8,932 nucleotides of DNA from Thermoanaerobaculaceae bacterium (GTDB lineage: Bacteria > Acidobacteriota > Thermoanaerobaculia > Thermoanaerobaculales > Thermoanaerobaculaceae). This document shows positions 1-6,270 of this stretch, piece by piece (positions within the stretch are counted from its first letter, which is position 1; every line of letters begins with the position of its first letter). Under the pieces are notes generated by a model that had not been told where the DNA came from, ran no database searches, and saw only the letters and a list, made by a program, of their open reading frames with translations. Location: NCBI GenBank assembly GCA_022865555.1, contig JALHTD010000208.1:1-8932 (forward strand). Direction: 5' to 3'. Position numbers and translations under genes: made by a program.

Positions 1-375
1 GAGTTCGTGGGCAATGGCCTGCTCGCTGCCGAAGCGGGGGACGAGACCCCCCGCGTCGAGCAGGACCTCGCCCGGCGTGTGCCGCCGGACCCGGGGTGAG
101 AAGCCGCCGGCCACGTCGGCGAGCGCTTCGTCCGCCGCTGCTGCTGCCGCCTCCGGGGTCACCCGCACCAGCGCCGCCGGTGCCACCTGCCGCGCCTGCG
201 CCGCGGTCATGCCGGTCCGCACGTCGAGCTCCGCGGCCTCCGCCGAAACTGCTATTACCTCATCCCGGGGCAGCGGGCCGGCGGCCACGGCGAGCGGCGC
301 CTCGGCGAGCTCGGGGGTGCTGCGGCGCAGCGCCTGCAGGGGAAAATCGGGGACCCACAGGGACGCGGTGCGCAT
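1..375 (-). CDS. imuB: ImuB-like Y-family polymerase homologue, N-terminal part (runs off left edge)
   Basis: The reading frame opens at an ATG ending at 375 and stays open for 125 codons to the window edge, so only the N-terminus is present. ImuB is a non-catalytic Y-family polymerase relative that bridges ImuA, the beta clamp and the error-prone polymerase DnaE2 in translesion synthesis. Seen here: the opening LWVPDFPLQALRR, the segment SAEAAELDVRTGMTAAQAR (about residues 44-62), and GFSPRVRRHTPGEVLLDAGG (about 91-110). These follow the ImuB N-terminal pattern. Where active Y-family polymerases have a catalytic Asp-Glu pair, residues 102-103 read Gly-Glu, consistent with an inactive polymerase fold; that alignment was done by eye. 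The gene follows imuA after 6 bp and in the same reading frame. No clear Shine-Dalgarno is visible, which suggests translational coupling. A catalytically active DinB-type polymerase is the less likely alternative. The DnaE2 gene is not in the window. Confidence 0.85.
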   Translation of the reverse strand, partial: MRTASLWVPDFPLQALRRSTPELAEAPLAVAAGPLPRDEVIAVSAEAAELDVRTGMTAAQARQVAPAALVRVTPEAAAAAADEALADVAGGFSPRVRRHTPGEVLLDAGGLVPRFGSEQAIAHEL

Positions 376-381
376 AGCGCA

Positions 382-1050
382 TCACCCGGCCGCAGCAGCC
401 CTGTGGAGCTGGTCCCCCGGGCCGGCATGCACGCGCGGAACGCGTGCCCCACACTCTATGCCACCCCGCTCCACGTGCGCCTCGAGGGCGATGCCGGCCA
501 GCCACCGGGGTTCCCCATCCGCACCCTCGCCCCAGCGCACCCCTCCCCGCCCCAGCACCACCGTCACCCCGGCGAGAGTCCCCACCCAGGGACGCTCGGC
601 CAGTACCAGCGCCACCGCCCCCGCCCGTTCCACCGCCCGGGTCAGCCGGAGGCGCAACGCCCCTCGTCCTTTGCCTCCACGCCCCTGTGCGGATGACACG
701 CCTGACCCGAAGTCGAGGACCACCACCGTGAACCCGCCCACCTCCAGCACAAGCTCGGCGGCGCGCACGGCCTCCTCCACGCCGCGGGGGCGCACCCAAA
801 GTACCCGCCGAAGGTCCACCCCCACCGCAGCCACCGAGGCAGGGTCGAGGGCGTCGGCGGCATCGAGCCACGCCACCACCTCGCCGCGGACGGTGGCCGC
901 CGCAACCGTCGCGATCGCCACCCCCGACCGCCCCGAGGAGTCAGGCCCCGCCAGCTCGCCCACTTTCCCCTGCGGCCAGCCTCCCCCCAGCAGCGTATCC
1001 AGTGCCGCCACCCCGGAGGTGAGCCGGGGCCGTGCGCGCTCCCGCCTCAC
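382..1050 (-). CDS. imuA: ImuA-like RecA-fold protein of the translesion synthesis cassette
   Basis: This 222-residue protein has a RecA/SulA-like ATPase fold and is the usual partner encoded before ImuB; in characterised systems ImuA supports DnaE2-dependent induced mutagenesis. The start of the fold reads SGVAALDTLLGGGWPQGKVG (residues 12-31). A P-loop-like GPDSSGRS follows at 35-42, with Arg where a classical Walker A has Lys. DAADALDPASVAAVGVDL (63-80) is typical of the RecA-like ImuA branch. A Walker B-like strand with Asp113 (VVVLDFG) follows. The loss of the Walker lysine suggests weak or absent ATP hydrolysis (inference). The start chosen is GTG at 1050; the frame is open only to 1077, with no ATG. 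A GAG-rich stretch lies upstream. A strong promoter about 75 bp upstream and the divergent S24 repressor gene suggest damage-inducible control. LexA, RadA and full-length RecA do not fit the length or motifs. Confidence 0.85.
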   Translation of the reverse strand: MRRERARPRLTSGVAALDTLLGGGWPQGKVGELAGPDSSGRSGVAIATVAAATVRGEVVAWLDAADALDPASVAAVGVDLRRVLWVRPRGVEEAVRAAELVLEVGGFTVVVLDFGSGVSSAQGRGGKGRGALRLRLTRAVERAGAVALVLAERPWVGTLAGVTVVLGRGGVRWGEGADGEPRWLAGIALEAHVERGGIECGARVPRVHAGPGDQLHRAAAAG

Positions 1051-1105
1051 CCAGCGCTCGCTGGCCTCTCGCAGGCCTTACAGGGTGGGTGCGGATGCGT
1101 GAGGC

Positions 1106-1120
1106 ACTATCATAGTCAAG
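1106..1120 (-). promoter_or_regulatory. Candidate operator, copy 2, at the imu transcription start
   Basis: On the minus strand this reads CTTGACTATGATAGT, repeating the element at 1139-1153 with a 33-bp offset, about three helical turns. Its inner 11 bp ACTATGATAGT form a palindrome with a single central base. It covers the predicted transcription start near 1117. Confidence 0.5.
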
Positions 1121-1123
1121 ACC

Positions 1124-1152
1124 AATTTAGAGTGCACTACTATGATTGTCAA
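1124..1152 (-). promoter_or_regulatory. Sigma70-type promoter of imuA-imuB
   Basis: On the minus strand TTGACA (1152-1147) is followed by exactly 17 bp and then TAAATT (1129-1124). This is a near-consensus -35/-10 pair in otherwise GC-rich DNA. Transcription would start near 1117, giving a leader of roughly 67 nt before the GTG of imuA. An 8-bp perfect palindrome, AGTGCACT (1131-1138), lies in the spacer. Confidence 0.75.
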
Positions 1153-1153
1153 G
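1139..1153 (-). promoter_or_regulatory. Candidate operator, copy 1, over the imu -35 element
   Basis: On the minus strand this reads CTTGACAATCATAGT. It matches a second copy at 1106-1120 in 13 of 15 positions. It overlaps the -35 hexamer and the spacer of the imu promoter, a position from which a bound protein would block RNA polymerase. Binding by the neighbouring S24 repressor is inference. Confidence 0.5.
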
Positions 1154-1277
1154 TCCTCGGCAACCGACAGCGACCACGCTGGCATCCCTCTGCAGACACT
1201 TGAGCCTCCGTAGGTTGAGCCGGATGTCGTGCATGAGGACCAGTCGAGAACCACCGACGCACCCCGGCCCCCTGGAG

Positions 1278-1306
1278 TTGACACGCTTCCATCCCACGCC
1301 TATACT
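1278..1306 (+). promoter_or_regulatory. Sigma70-type promoter of the S24 repressor gene
   Basis: TTGACA (1278-1283), a 17-bp spacer and TATACT (1301-1306) form a near-perfect consensus promoter. The start of transcription is expected near 1313, leaving a leader of about 83 nt before the ATG at 1396. So strong a promoter in front of a repressor gene is consistent with autorepression. Confidence 0.8.
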
Positions 1307-1324
1307 GATAACGAGAGTTGTCAG
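1305..1324. promoter_or_regulatory. 20-bp inverted repeat over the repressor start site, candidate operator
   Basis: CTGATAACGAGAGTTGTCAG has 8-bp arms matching in 7 of 8 positions around a 4-bp centre. It begins within the -10 hexamer and covers the predicted +1. Its core AAC-N4-GTT resembles the Firmicutes DinR/LexA box core (GAAC-N4-GTTC) but lacks the outer G and C. The right arm on the minus strand, CTGACAAC, shares TGACAA with imu operator copy 1. Autorepression by the S24 protein is inferred. Confidence 0.55.
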
Positions 1325-1395
1325 ACGGGCACCGTCGCGGGGTGCTCACGACCGACCCGGGATGCAGCGGGAGCCCTGGAAACGGGGGATGTGCC

Positions 1396-2073
1396 ATGGG
1401 CGTGGAAGAACTCGGAACCGCACTACGAGACACCCGCCACCGCCGTGGAATGAGCCAGCAGGCCCTGGCGGACCGGGCCGGGCTCTCCCGCAACTTCGTC
1501 GCCCAGATCGAGCGCCGCGAGTCGATGCCCACGGTGTCCACCCTCTCCCGCCTCGCCACGGCCCTTGCGACCACGGTCGCCGAGCTGCTGGGGGAGGACC
1601 TCCCCACCGGGGAGCCGGGCGACACCGTCCCAGTGCCGCTGGTGGCGGACAGCATCGCCGCCGGCCCTCCCATGTTCGTGGCCGACCACGTCGAGCGCTA
1701 CGAGAAGATCCCCTACTCGCTCCTGCGCAACCTGGGCGTGGACCCCCGGCAGCCGGTCCTGGTCCGCCTGGGTCCCGACCAGGACTCGATGGCCGAGACA
1801 ATCCCGGCGGGCTCAACGGTCCTGCTCGACCGGACGCCCGTGCGCGAGGTGGCCTCGCGGGGGATCTACGCGGTGCGAGAGGACATGGGCGGCGAGCCCG
1901 GCTGCACGATCAAGAGACTCGTGGTGGACGCGGACTCCCGGGTGCTGATCCTGCTCTCCGACAACCCGGCACACCTGCCGCGCGCGATTCGGCTGCGGGC
2001 CGGCCAGGCCCTCTCGGACGTGGTCATCGGCCGGGTGGTGTGGTGGACACCGCCCAGCCCGGTACGGCGCTGA
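1396..2073 (+). CDS. XRE-family helix-turn-helix repressor with S24 (LexA/CI-type) autoprotease domain
   Basis: This 225-residue protein has an XRE/Cro-type helix-turn-helix at about residues 4-65 (MSQQALADRAGLSRNFVAQI). The S24 peptidase-like domain spans about 79-216. In LexA, CI and UmuD such domains cut themselves at an Ala-Gly bond when stimulated by RecA filaments. The needed parts are visible: SIAAGPP with candidate cleavage between Ala89 and Gly90, the nucleophile in DSM at Ser131, and the general-base Lys173 in TIKRL. The Ser-Lys spacing of 42 is close to that in lambda CI. The start ATG at 1396 is preceded by GGGGGA at 1384-1389 with 6-bp spacing; an in-frame TTG at 1318 would lie on the promoter transcript but lacks support. 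It is divergent from imuAB and has its own strong promoter with an inverted repeat. A role as local SOS-type repressor is inferred. It is not canonical LexA, which has a winged helix. A phage-derived repressor origin is possible, although no phage genes are nearby. Confidence 0.88.
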   Translation: MGVEELGTALRDTRHRRGMSQQALADRAGLSRNFVAQIERRESMPTVSTLSRLATALATTVAELLGEDLPTGEPGDTVPVPLVADSIAAGPPMFVADHVERYEKIPYSLLRNLGVDPRQPVLVRLGPDQDSMAETIPAGSTVLLDRTPVREVASRGIYAVREDMGGEPGCTIKRLVVDADSRVLILLSDNPAHLPRAIRLRAGQALSDVVIGRVVWWTPPSPVRR

Positions 2074-2084
2074 CGACTCAGCGC
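2067..2084. terminator. Perfect palindrome shared by two convergent stop codons, possible bidirectional terminator
   Basis: GCGCTGA (2067-2073), a 4-bp loop CGAC and TCAGCGC (2078-2084) form a perfect 7-bp stem. The plus-strand TGA of the repressor gene and the minus-strand TGA of the nitrilase gene sit at mirror positions next to the loop. No T-run follows on either side, so a classical intrinsic terminator is not established. Confidence 0.4.
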
Positions 2085-3106
2085 TTCCGTGCCCTCGACG
2101 CTCGCCCTGTCGTGGACGTGCCGCGCGGTCGCCGAAGCGCCGCCGGCGTTGCAGCTCCATCCGGGCCGCGCAGCATCGGCCGCTCCTCCCGGTTGACCGT
2201 GAGCTGGAAGACGTCAGGCCGGGCGTAGTGACCTGCGACGTCCAGGATCCACCTTGGCCCCCGGACTCGGCTCGGGTCCACCTCGGCGATGACCAGACCG
2301 TCCTGCTTCTCGAGCGGTCCGGCGATGACCTTGCCGTCGGGGTCGACGATCGCGCTCCCGCCAACGTTGATCCACTCGCGCCCGGGCGGGTAGAGCGCCT
2401 TGAACTCAAAGCGGTCGGGGATGTCGTCGCGTCGCAACGCCATGCAGCAGCCGATCACGTAGACGCGCCCTTCCTTCGCGATGTGCCGGAGCGTCGAAAG
2501 CCACGGCTCGCCGCTGTCCCAGGTGGGCGCGAGGTAGATCTCCGTGCCCGACGCGTACATCGCGTACCGCGCCAGGGGCATGTAGTTCTCCCAGCAGATC
2601 AGCCCGCCGACCCGGCCCACGGGCAGGTCCACAGCCTGTAACGTGCTTCCATCCCCCTGCGCCCACACCAGGCGCTCTCCTCCCGTGGGAACCAGCTTGC
2701 GGTGCCTGGCCACCAGCTGCCCGCGTGCGTCGATGTACACGAGCGTGTTGTACAGGCTTGTGCCGCTTGCGTCGGTGTTGCGCTCAGAGACACCGACGGC
2801 GACGCTGACCCGTGCCCTTCCCGCGGCGCGGCAAAGCTTTTCCGTGGCGCCCGAAGGAATCGAGACCGCGTTGGCGAGCAGTTCCCCGTAGAGAAAGTTG
2901 AGGGCCGCCTTGTCGCGCGCCGGCACCAGCCATGCCCAGTCCGGGTAACCGGGGATGAACGCCTCGGGGAACACAAGGAGGCGCACGCCCTCGCGGCCCG
3001 CCTCGGCGATCAGGTCGCAGGCCCTCTCCACGGTCTTGCCCAGGTCCATGAAGACCGGGGTCGCCTGCGCCGCAGCAACCTTGAATGAGACGCTTCTTTC
3101 GGTCAT
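2078..3106 (-). CDS. Nitrilase (aliphatic/aryl-nitrile aminohydrolase, branch 1 of the nitrilase superfamily)
   Basis: This 342-residue protein is the usual length for nitrilases (EC 3.5.5.1), which convert nitriles to carboxylic acid and ammonia in the cytoplasm, normally as spiral homo-oligomers. All catalytic signatures are visible: Glu48 in FPEAFIPGYP, Lys137 in HRKLVPTGGERLVW with the second Glu at 144, and the nucleophile Cys171 in CWENYMPLARYAMY. The CWENYMPL context marks true nitrilases rather than amidases or carbamoylases. The C-terminal GHYARPDVFQLTVNR (about 292-306) is also typical. The last 25 or so residues are basic and low complexity. The start chosen is ATG at 3106, with TGAGG 6 bp upstream; an ATG at 3175 would add 23 atypical residues. 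It lies 156 bp downstream of lptE on the same strand and converges on the S24 gene. No clear promoter was found. Substrate cannot be read from the sequence; cyanide dihydratases and arylacetonitrilases share these motifs. Confidence 0.92.
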   Translation of the reverse strand: MTERSVSFKVAAAQATPVFMDLGKTVERACDLIAEAGREGVRLLVFPEAFIPGYPDWAWLVPARDKAALNFLYGELLANAVSIPSGATEKLCRAAGRARVSVAVGVSERNTDASGTSLYNTLVYIDARGQLVARHRKLVPTGGERLVWAQGDGSTLQAVDLPVGRVGGLICWENYMPLARYAMYASGTEIYLAPTWDSGEPWLSTLRHIAKEGRVYVIGCCMALRRDDIPDRFEFKALYPPGREWINVGGSAIVDPDGKVIAGPLEKQDGLVIAEVDPSRVRGPRWILDVAGHYARPDVFQLTVNREERPMLRGPDGAATPAALRRPRGTSTTGRASRARKR

Positions 3107-3262
3107 GGAGAACCTCACAGGAGCAGCGGGCCGTTTTTCGGCGATCCGCAGCCGTGCCCTTGCCTGCCGATGCACATCCGAGTGAACGTTGTCCGGCGCT
3201 CTCTCGATTCCCCGGCCGGCAGACGCGCGCCGACCGCTCCGAGCCAGCGCCGACCGTCGCGG

Positions 3263-3814
3263 CTAGTACCCTTCCAGGATCGTGACCACGAGGTCGCGCG
3301 CGAAGTCGCGCGAGAGACGGTCCAGCGCCTCGATCTCGCGGTCGAAGTAATCCCTCGCCAGCGGGTCTACCGGGTAGGCGGTGTTGCGTGCGAACCGCTC
3401 GTCGCGCCACAGCACCACGGGCTTCTCCCCCGTTCGGTCCACGAGTTGGACGTCGGCGATCACCGTGAGCTGATACTCGGTGGCGCGTCCCTGCTGGTCG
3501 AACTGCACCGGGTTGACGACCGCGCTCTTGACGGTGCCCGACAGCACCGCATCCGCCTTGTCCCCGCTCGCCACGAGCTGGAAGCGCCCGCGACGCACCC
3601 ACTCCTGCGTGATCTGCTCGGTCAGGCGCTGATCCACCTCGGACCGACTGGTCTGGTTGATGAACGGCGCCACGTAGAGCGTCTGCAGGAGCGCGGGCAG
3701 GTTGCTCGACGTTCCGACGAGGTGGTACCCGCACCCCGCCGCACCGGCCAGGAGTGCCGCACCCATGACGTAGTGACGGACCACGCACCACGAACCACGG
3801 ACCACGGTTCTCAT
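3263..3814 (-). CDS. lptE: LptE-like LPS-assembly lipoprotein
   Basis: LptE is the outer-membrane lipoprotein that plugs the LptD barrel and helps deliver lipopolysaccharide to the cell surface. This 183-residue protein has a short signal peptide ending in a lipobox-like LLAGAAGC, with Cys28 as the presumed lipidated residue. It continues CGYHLVGTSSNLPALLQTLY, the characteristic LptE opening, and then a stretch with PFINQTSRSEVDQRLTEQI (about residues 50-68). Sequence similarity in this family is low, so the call rests mainly on the N-terminal motif, length and context. Its ATG overlaps the leuS stop by 4 bp (ATGA), and leuS-lptE adjacency is common in Gram-negative lineages. The signal-peptide N-region (residues 3-12) is encoded by a 7-bp tandem repeat, and a second in-frame ATG (Met17) lies just before the hydrophobic core. 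holA, often the next gene, is absent here; a nitrilase follows instead. Confidence 0.85.
   Translation of the reverse strand: MRTVVRGSWCVVRHYVMGAALLAGAAGCGYHLVGTSSNLPALLQTLYVAPFINQTSRSEVDQRLTEQITQEWVRRGRFQLVASGDKADAVLSGTVKSAVVNPVQFDQQGRATEYQLTVIADVQLVDRTGEKPVVLWRDERFARNTAYPVDPLARDYFDREIEALDRLSRDFARDLVVTILEGY
3781..3808. repeat. Four-copy 7-bp tandem repeat inside the start of lptE
   Basis: Plus-strand units are CCACGCA, CCACGAA, CCACGGA and CCACGGT, with a degenerate fifth unit TGACGGA at 3774-3780. The consensus is CCACGRA. The array lies inside coding sequence and specifies part of the LptE signal peptide. Because 7 is not a multiple of 3, gain or loss of a unit would shift the frame set by the first ATG. 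Confidence 0.85.
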
Positions 3815-6264
3815 CCCTTCACCACCAGCGAGACCATGCGGTCGGGGACGTGCACCACCTTGACCACTTCCTTGCCCTCGAGCCACTTCGCAGCGGCCTC
3901 GCGGGCCGCGGCGGCGGCGGCATCCGGGTCGAGGCCGGGCTCGACCTCCACGGTCGCCCGCAGCTTGCCGTTGACCTGCACCGCAAGCGTGACGCGCTGG
4001 CGCGCAAGAAGCGCAGCGTCGAAGGTCGGCCAGCCCGCACGCAGCAGCGACCCCTCGTGGCCGGTGAGGCGCCAGAGCTCCTCGGTGACGTGCGGCGCGA
4101 ACGGGTGCAGGAGCTTGAGGAGCGTTTCGTACGCCTCGCGCAGCGCTCCCTCGCCCGCCTCCTGCTGAGTCTCGCCGATCGCGTTGACCAGCTCCATCAT
4201 CGCGGCGATCGCGGTGTTTGGGTGGTAGCGCTCGAGATCGGTGTGCACGCGCTTGACCGAGCGGTGCGTTGCAATGCGCAGGCGTTCGTTGGCACTCCCC
4301 TCCCCGGCCCTGCCGGCTGCGTCCGCGACCGCATCCTGGAGGGCCCACACCCGCTGCAGGAAGCGGTGGGCGCCGAGCACGCCCTCGTCGGTCCACTCCG
4401 CCTCCTTCTCGGGCGGTCCCATGAACAGCGTGTACACCCGTTCGGTGTCCGCGCCGTAGCGCGCGATGAGCGCATCGGGGGCGACCACGTTGCCCTTCGA
4501 TTTGGACATCTTCTCCAGCCTGCCGGTGACGCTGGACTTGCCGACGATCATCCCCTGGTTGAAAAGCACCGAGAACGGTTCGTCGCCGGGGACCAGGCCG
4601 AAGTCGGCGAGCACCTTGTAGACGAAACGGGCATACATCAGATGAAGGATGGCGTGCTCCACCCCGCCTATGTAGAGGTGCACGGGCATCCAGCGTCGCA
4701 CCCGCCCCTCATCAAGCATCGCGTCGTGGACGTGGGGGTTGATGAAGCGGGCGTAGTACCAGGAGGAGTCCACGAACGTGTCCATGGTGTCGGTCTCGCG
4801 GCGAGCCGCACCTTGGCACTTCGGGCAGGTCGTGGCAACGAACGAGGCGCTCCTGGCCAGCGGGTTGCCCTCGACCTTCCCGAACTCGATGTCCGTGGGC
4901 AGCACCACCGGGAGTTGGTCGTCGGGGACCGGGACGATCCCGTCGTTCTTGCAGTAGACGACCGGGATCGGCGTGCCCCAGTACCGCTGCCGCGAGATCA
5001 GCCAGTCGCGCAGCCGGTAGCGAACCCTGCCCGTTCCGAAGCCCTTCTCCTGGGCGAACGCCCCCATCCGGGGGATCGCCTCCTGGCTCGCGAGCCCGTT
5101 GAAAGGTCCCGAGCTCACGACCCTGCCCGGCCCGGAGTAGGCTTCGGAGAGGACCGTGCCCTCGCCCATGCCGGGACCCGCGATGACGACGCGGATCGGC
5201 AGGCCGTACCTGGTGGCGAAGGCGAAGTCGCGCTCGTCGTGGGCAGGAACCGACATGATCGCGCCGCTGCCGTACTCCATGAGGACGAAGTTGGCGACCC
5301 AGATGGGGATCCGCTCACCGCTGAAAGGGTTGACCGCCCAGGCCCCGGTGAAACGGCCCTCCTTCTCGCCTCCCTCGGACTCGCGCTGCAGCCGCGTCTG
5401 GTTGCGCAGGCCGTCCACGAACTCGCCGAAGTCGGCGTCGGGCGCGGTCGAGCGGAAGCGCTCGACCAGCGGGTGCTCGGGGGCGAGAGCCACGAACGTG
5501 GCGCCGTAGATCGTGTCCACCCGCGTGGTGAACACGGTCAGCGGTTCCTCCACGCCCTCTACCCTGAAGCGCAAGTCGCACCCCTCCGAGCGGCCGATCC
5601 AGTTCCGCTGCATCACCTTGACCTTCTCGGGCCAGTCGGGCAGCCGGTCCAACCCCTCCAGCAGGCGGTCGGCATAGGCGGTGATGCGGAGGAACCACTG
5701 CTCGAGGTCGCGCTGCTCCACCAGCGTGCCGCAGCGCTCGCACTCGCCCGAGACGACCTGCTCGTTGGCCAGAACCGTCCGACACGACGGACACCAGTTG
5801 ACCGGGGACTTCCCGCGGTACGCGAGCCCCTTCTCGAGCATGCGGTTGAAGAGCCACTGGTTCCAGCGGTAGTACTCGGGCTCGCAGGAGGTGATCTCCT
5901 TGCCCCAGTCGTAGAGGATCCCCCAACGCCGGAACTGGTCCTTCATCCGGCCGATGTTGCCGATTGTCCACTCCCGCGGGTGGATGTTGCGCCTGATGGC
6001 GGCGTTCTCCGCGGGCAGGCCGAAGGCGTCCCAGCCCATCGGGTTGAGCACCTTCCGTCCCTGCATGAGGAACATGCGAAACAGGCAGTCGCCGAGGATG
6101 TAGTTGCGGCCGTGCCCGACGTGCAGGTCTCCCGACGGGTATGGGAACATCATCAGCATGTAGAGCCCCTTCTCCCCCGCGGTGTCCGCCGCGGCGAAGC
6201 GCTCCCGCGCCCAGAACTCCTGCCAGCGGGGCTCGATCTGTTGCGGGTCGTACGGTTCGGCCAT
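3811..6264 (-). CDS. leuS: Leucyl-tRNA synthetase
   Basis: LeuS charges tRNA-Leu with leucine and edits mischarged tRNA; it is a class I synthetase and essential. The protein is 817 residues, within the normal range. Seen in order: the HIGH-type motif HVGH at 48-51 after MMFPYPSGDL; a zinc-type cluster with Cys158, 161, 175 and 178; the CP1 editing domain with TTRVDT (246-251) and the editing Asp in HDERD (342-346); a second CxxC-containing insertion before DTFVDSSWYY; KMSKS at 585-589; an anticodon-binding helical domain; and a C-terminal end with VQVNGKLRATVEV. The start is ATG at 6264, giving MAEPYDPQQIEPRWQ as in other bacterial LeuS. The frame stays open upstream to 6516, but that stretch is low complexity and made partly of repeats. 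It overlaps lptE by 4 bp. A -10-like TACAAT lies 6 bp before the ATG and no Shine-Dalgarno is visible. Confidence 0.98.
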   Translation of the reverse strand: MAEPYDPQQIEPRWQEFWARERFAAADTAGEKGLYMLMMFPYPSGDLHVGHGRNYILGDCLFRMFLMQGRKVLNPMGWDAFGLPAENAAIRRNIHPREWTIGNIGRMKDQFRRWGILYDWGKEITSCEPEYYRWNQWLFNRMLEKGLAYRGKSPVNWCPSCRTVLANEQVVSGECERCGTLVEQRDLEQWFLRITAYADRLLEGLDRLPDWPEKVKVMQRNWIGRSEGCDLRFRVEGVEEPLTVFTTRVDTIYGATFVALAPEHPLVERFRSTAPDADFGEFVDGLRNQTRLQRESEGGEKEGRFTGAWAVNPFSGERIPIWVANFVLMEYGSGAIMSVPAHDERDFAFATRYGLPIRVVIAGPGMGEGTVLSEAYSGPGRVVSSGPFNGLASQEAIPRMGAFAQEKGFGTGRVRYRLRDWLISRQRYWGTPIPVVYCKNDGIVPVPDDQLPVVLPTDIEFGKVEGNPLARSASFVATTCPKCQGAARRETDTMDTFVDSSWYYARFINPHVHDAMLDEGRVRRWMPVHLYIGGVEHAILHLMYARFVYKVLADFGLVPGDEPFSVLFNQGMIVGKSSVTGRLEKMSKSKGNVVAPDALIARYGADTERVYTLFMGPPEKEAEWTDEGVLGAHRFLQRVWALQDAVADAAGRAGEGSANERLRIATHRSVKRVHTDLERYHPNTAIAAMMELVNAIGETQQEAGEGALREAYETLLKLLHPFAPHVTEELWRLTGHEGSLLRAGWPTFDAALLARQRVTLAVQVNGKLRATVEVEPGLDPDAAAAAAREAAAKWLEGKEVVKVVHVPDRMVSLVVKG

Positions 6265-6270
6265 CCGCGG

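Larger units (their letters stand above)
1051..1395. other. Divergent regulatory gap between imuA and the S24 repressor gene
   Basis: This 345-bp stretch contains no convincing gene. Open frames crossing it are short or are upstream extensions of neighbouring frames with no family signature. The part from about 1100 to 1155 is clearly more AT-rich than the GC-rich surroundings and holds the outward imuA promoter with a pair of 15-bp repeats. The part from 1278 to 1324 holds the outward repressor promoter with an inverted repeat. Between about 1155 and 1275 no clear signal was seen. Confidence 0.8.

Noticed and set aside
14..1102. A 362-codon open frame on the plus strand opposite imuA and imuB
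   Set aside because: Its composition is Ser/Arg/Ala/Thr/Pro-rich low complexity, typical of a reverse-strand shadow. The minus strand carries recognisable ImuA and ImuB motifs.
1078..1284. A 68-codon minus-strand frame in the divergent gap, upstream of imuA
   Set aside because: It crosses the imu promoter and its repeats, has no recognised family and ends next to imuA without convincing coding character.
1146..2228. A 360-codon plus-strand frame overlapping the S24 repressor gene in another frame
   Set aside because: It is a Gly/Arg/Pro-rich frame without motifs. The overlapping frame carries a complete helix-turn-helix and S24 domain with promoter and ribosome-binding site.
3130..3142. Small hairpin GCCG-TTTTT-CGGC upstream of the nitrilase gene
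   Set aside because: The stem is only 4 bp with the T-run in the loop, so it is not an intrinsic terminator and is expected by chance in GC-rich DNA.
3107..3175. Upstream ATG of the nitrilase frame at 3175
   Set aside because: It would add 23 basic residues unlike nitrilase N-termini. The ATG at 3106 has a well-spaced TGAGG and starts directly at the conserved fold.
3227..3256. Two copies of GCGCCGACCG 20 bp apart just after lptE
   Set aside because: A single pair of GC-rich 10-mers with no dyad or promoter relation is too weak to call an operator or terminator.
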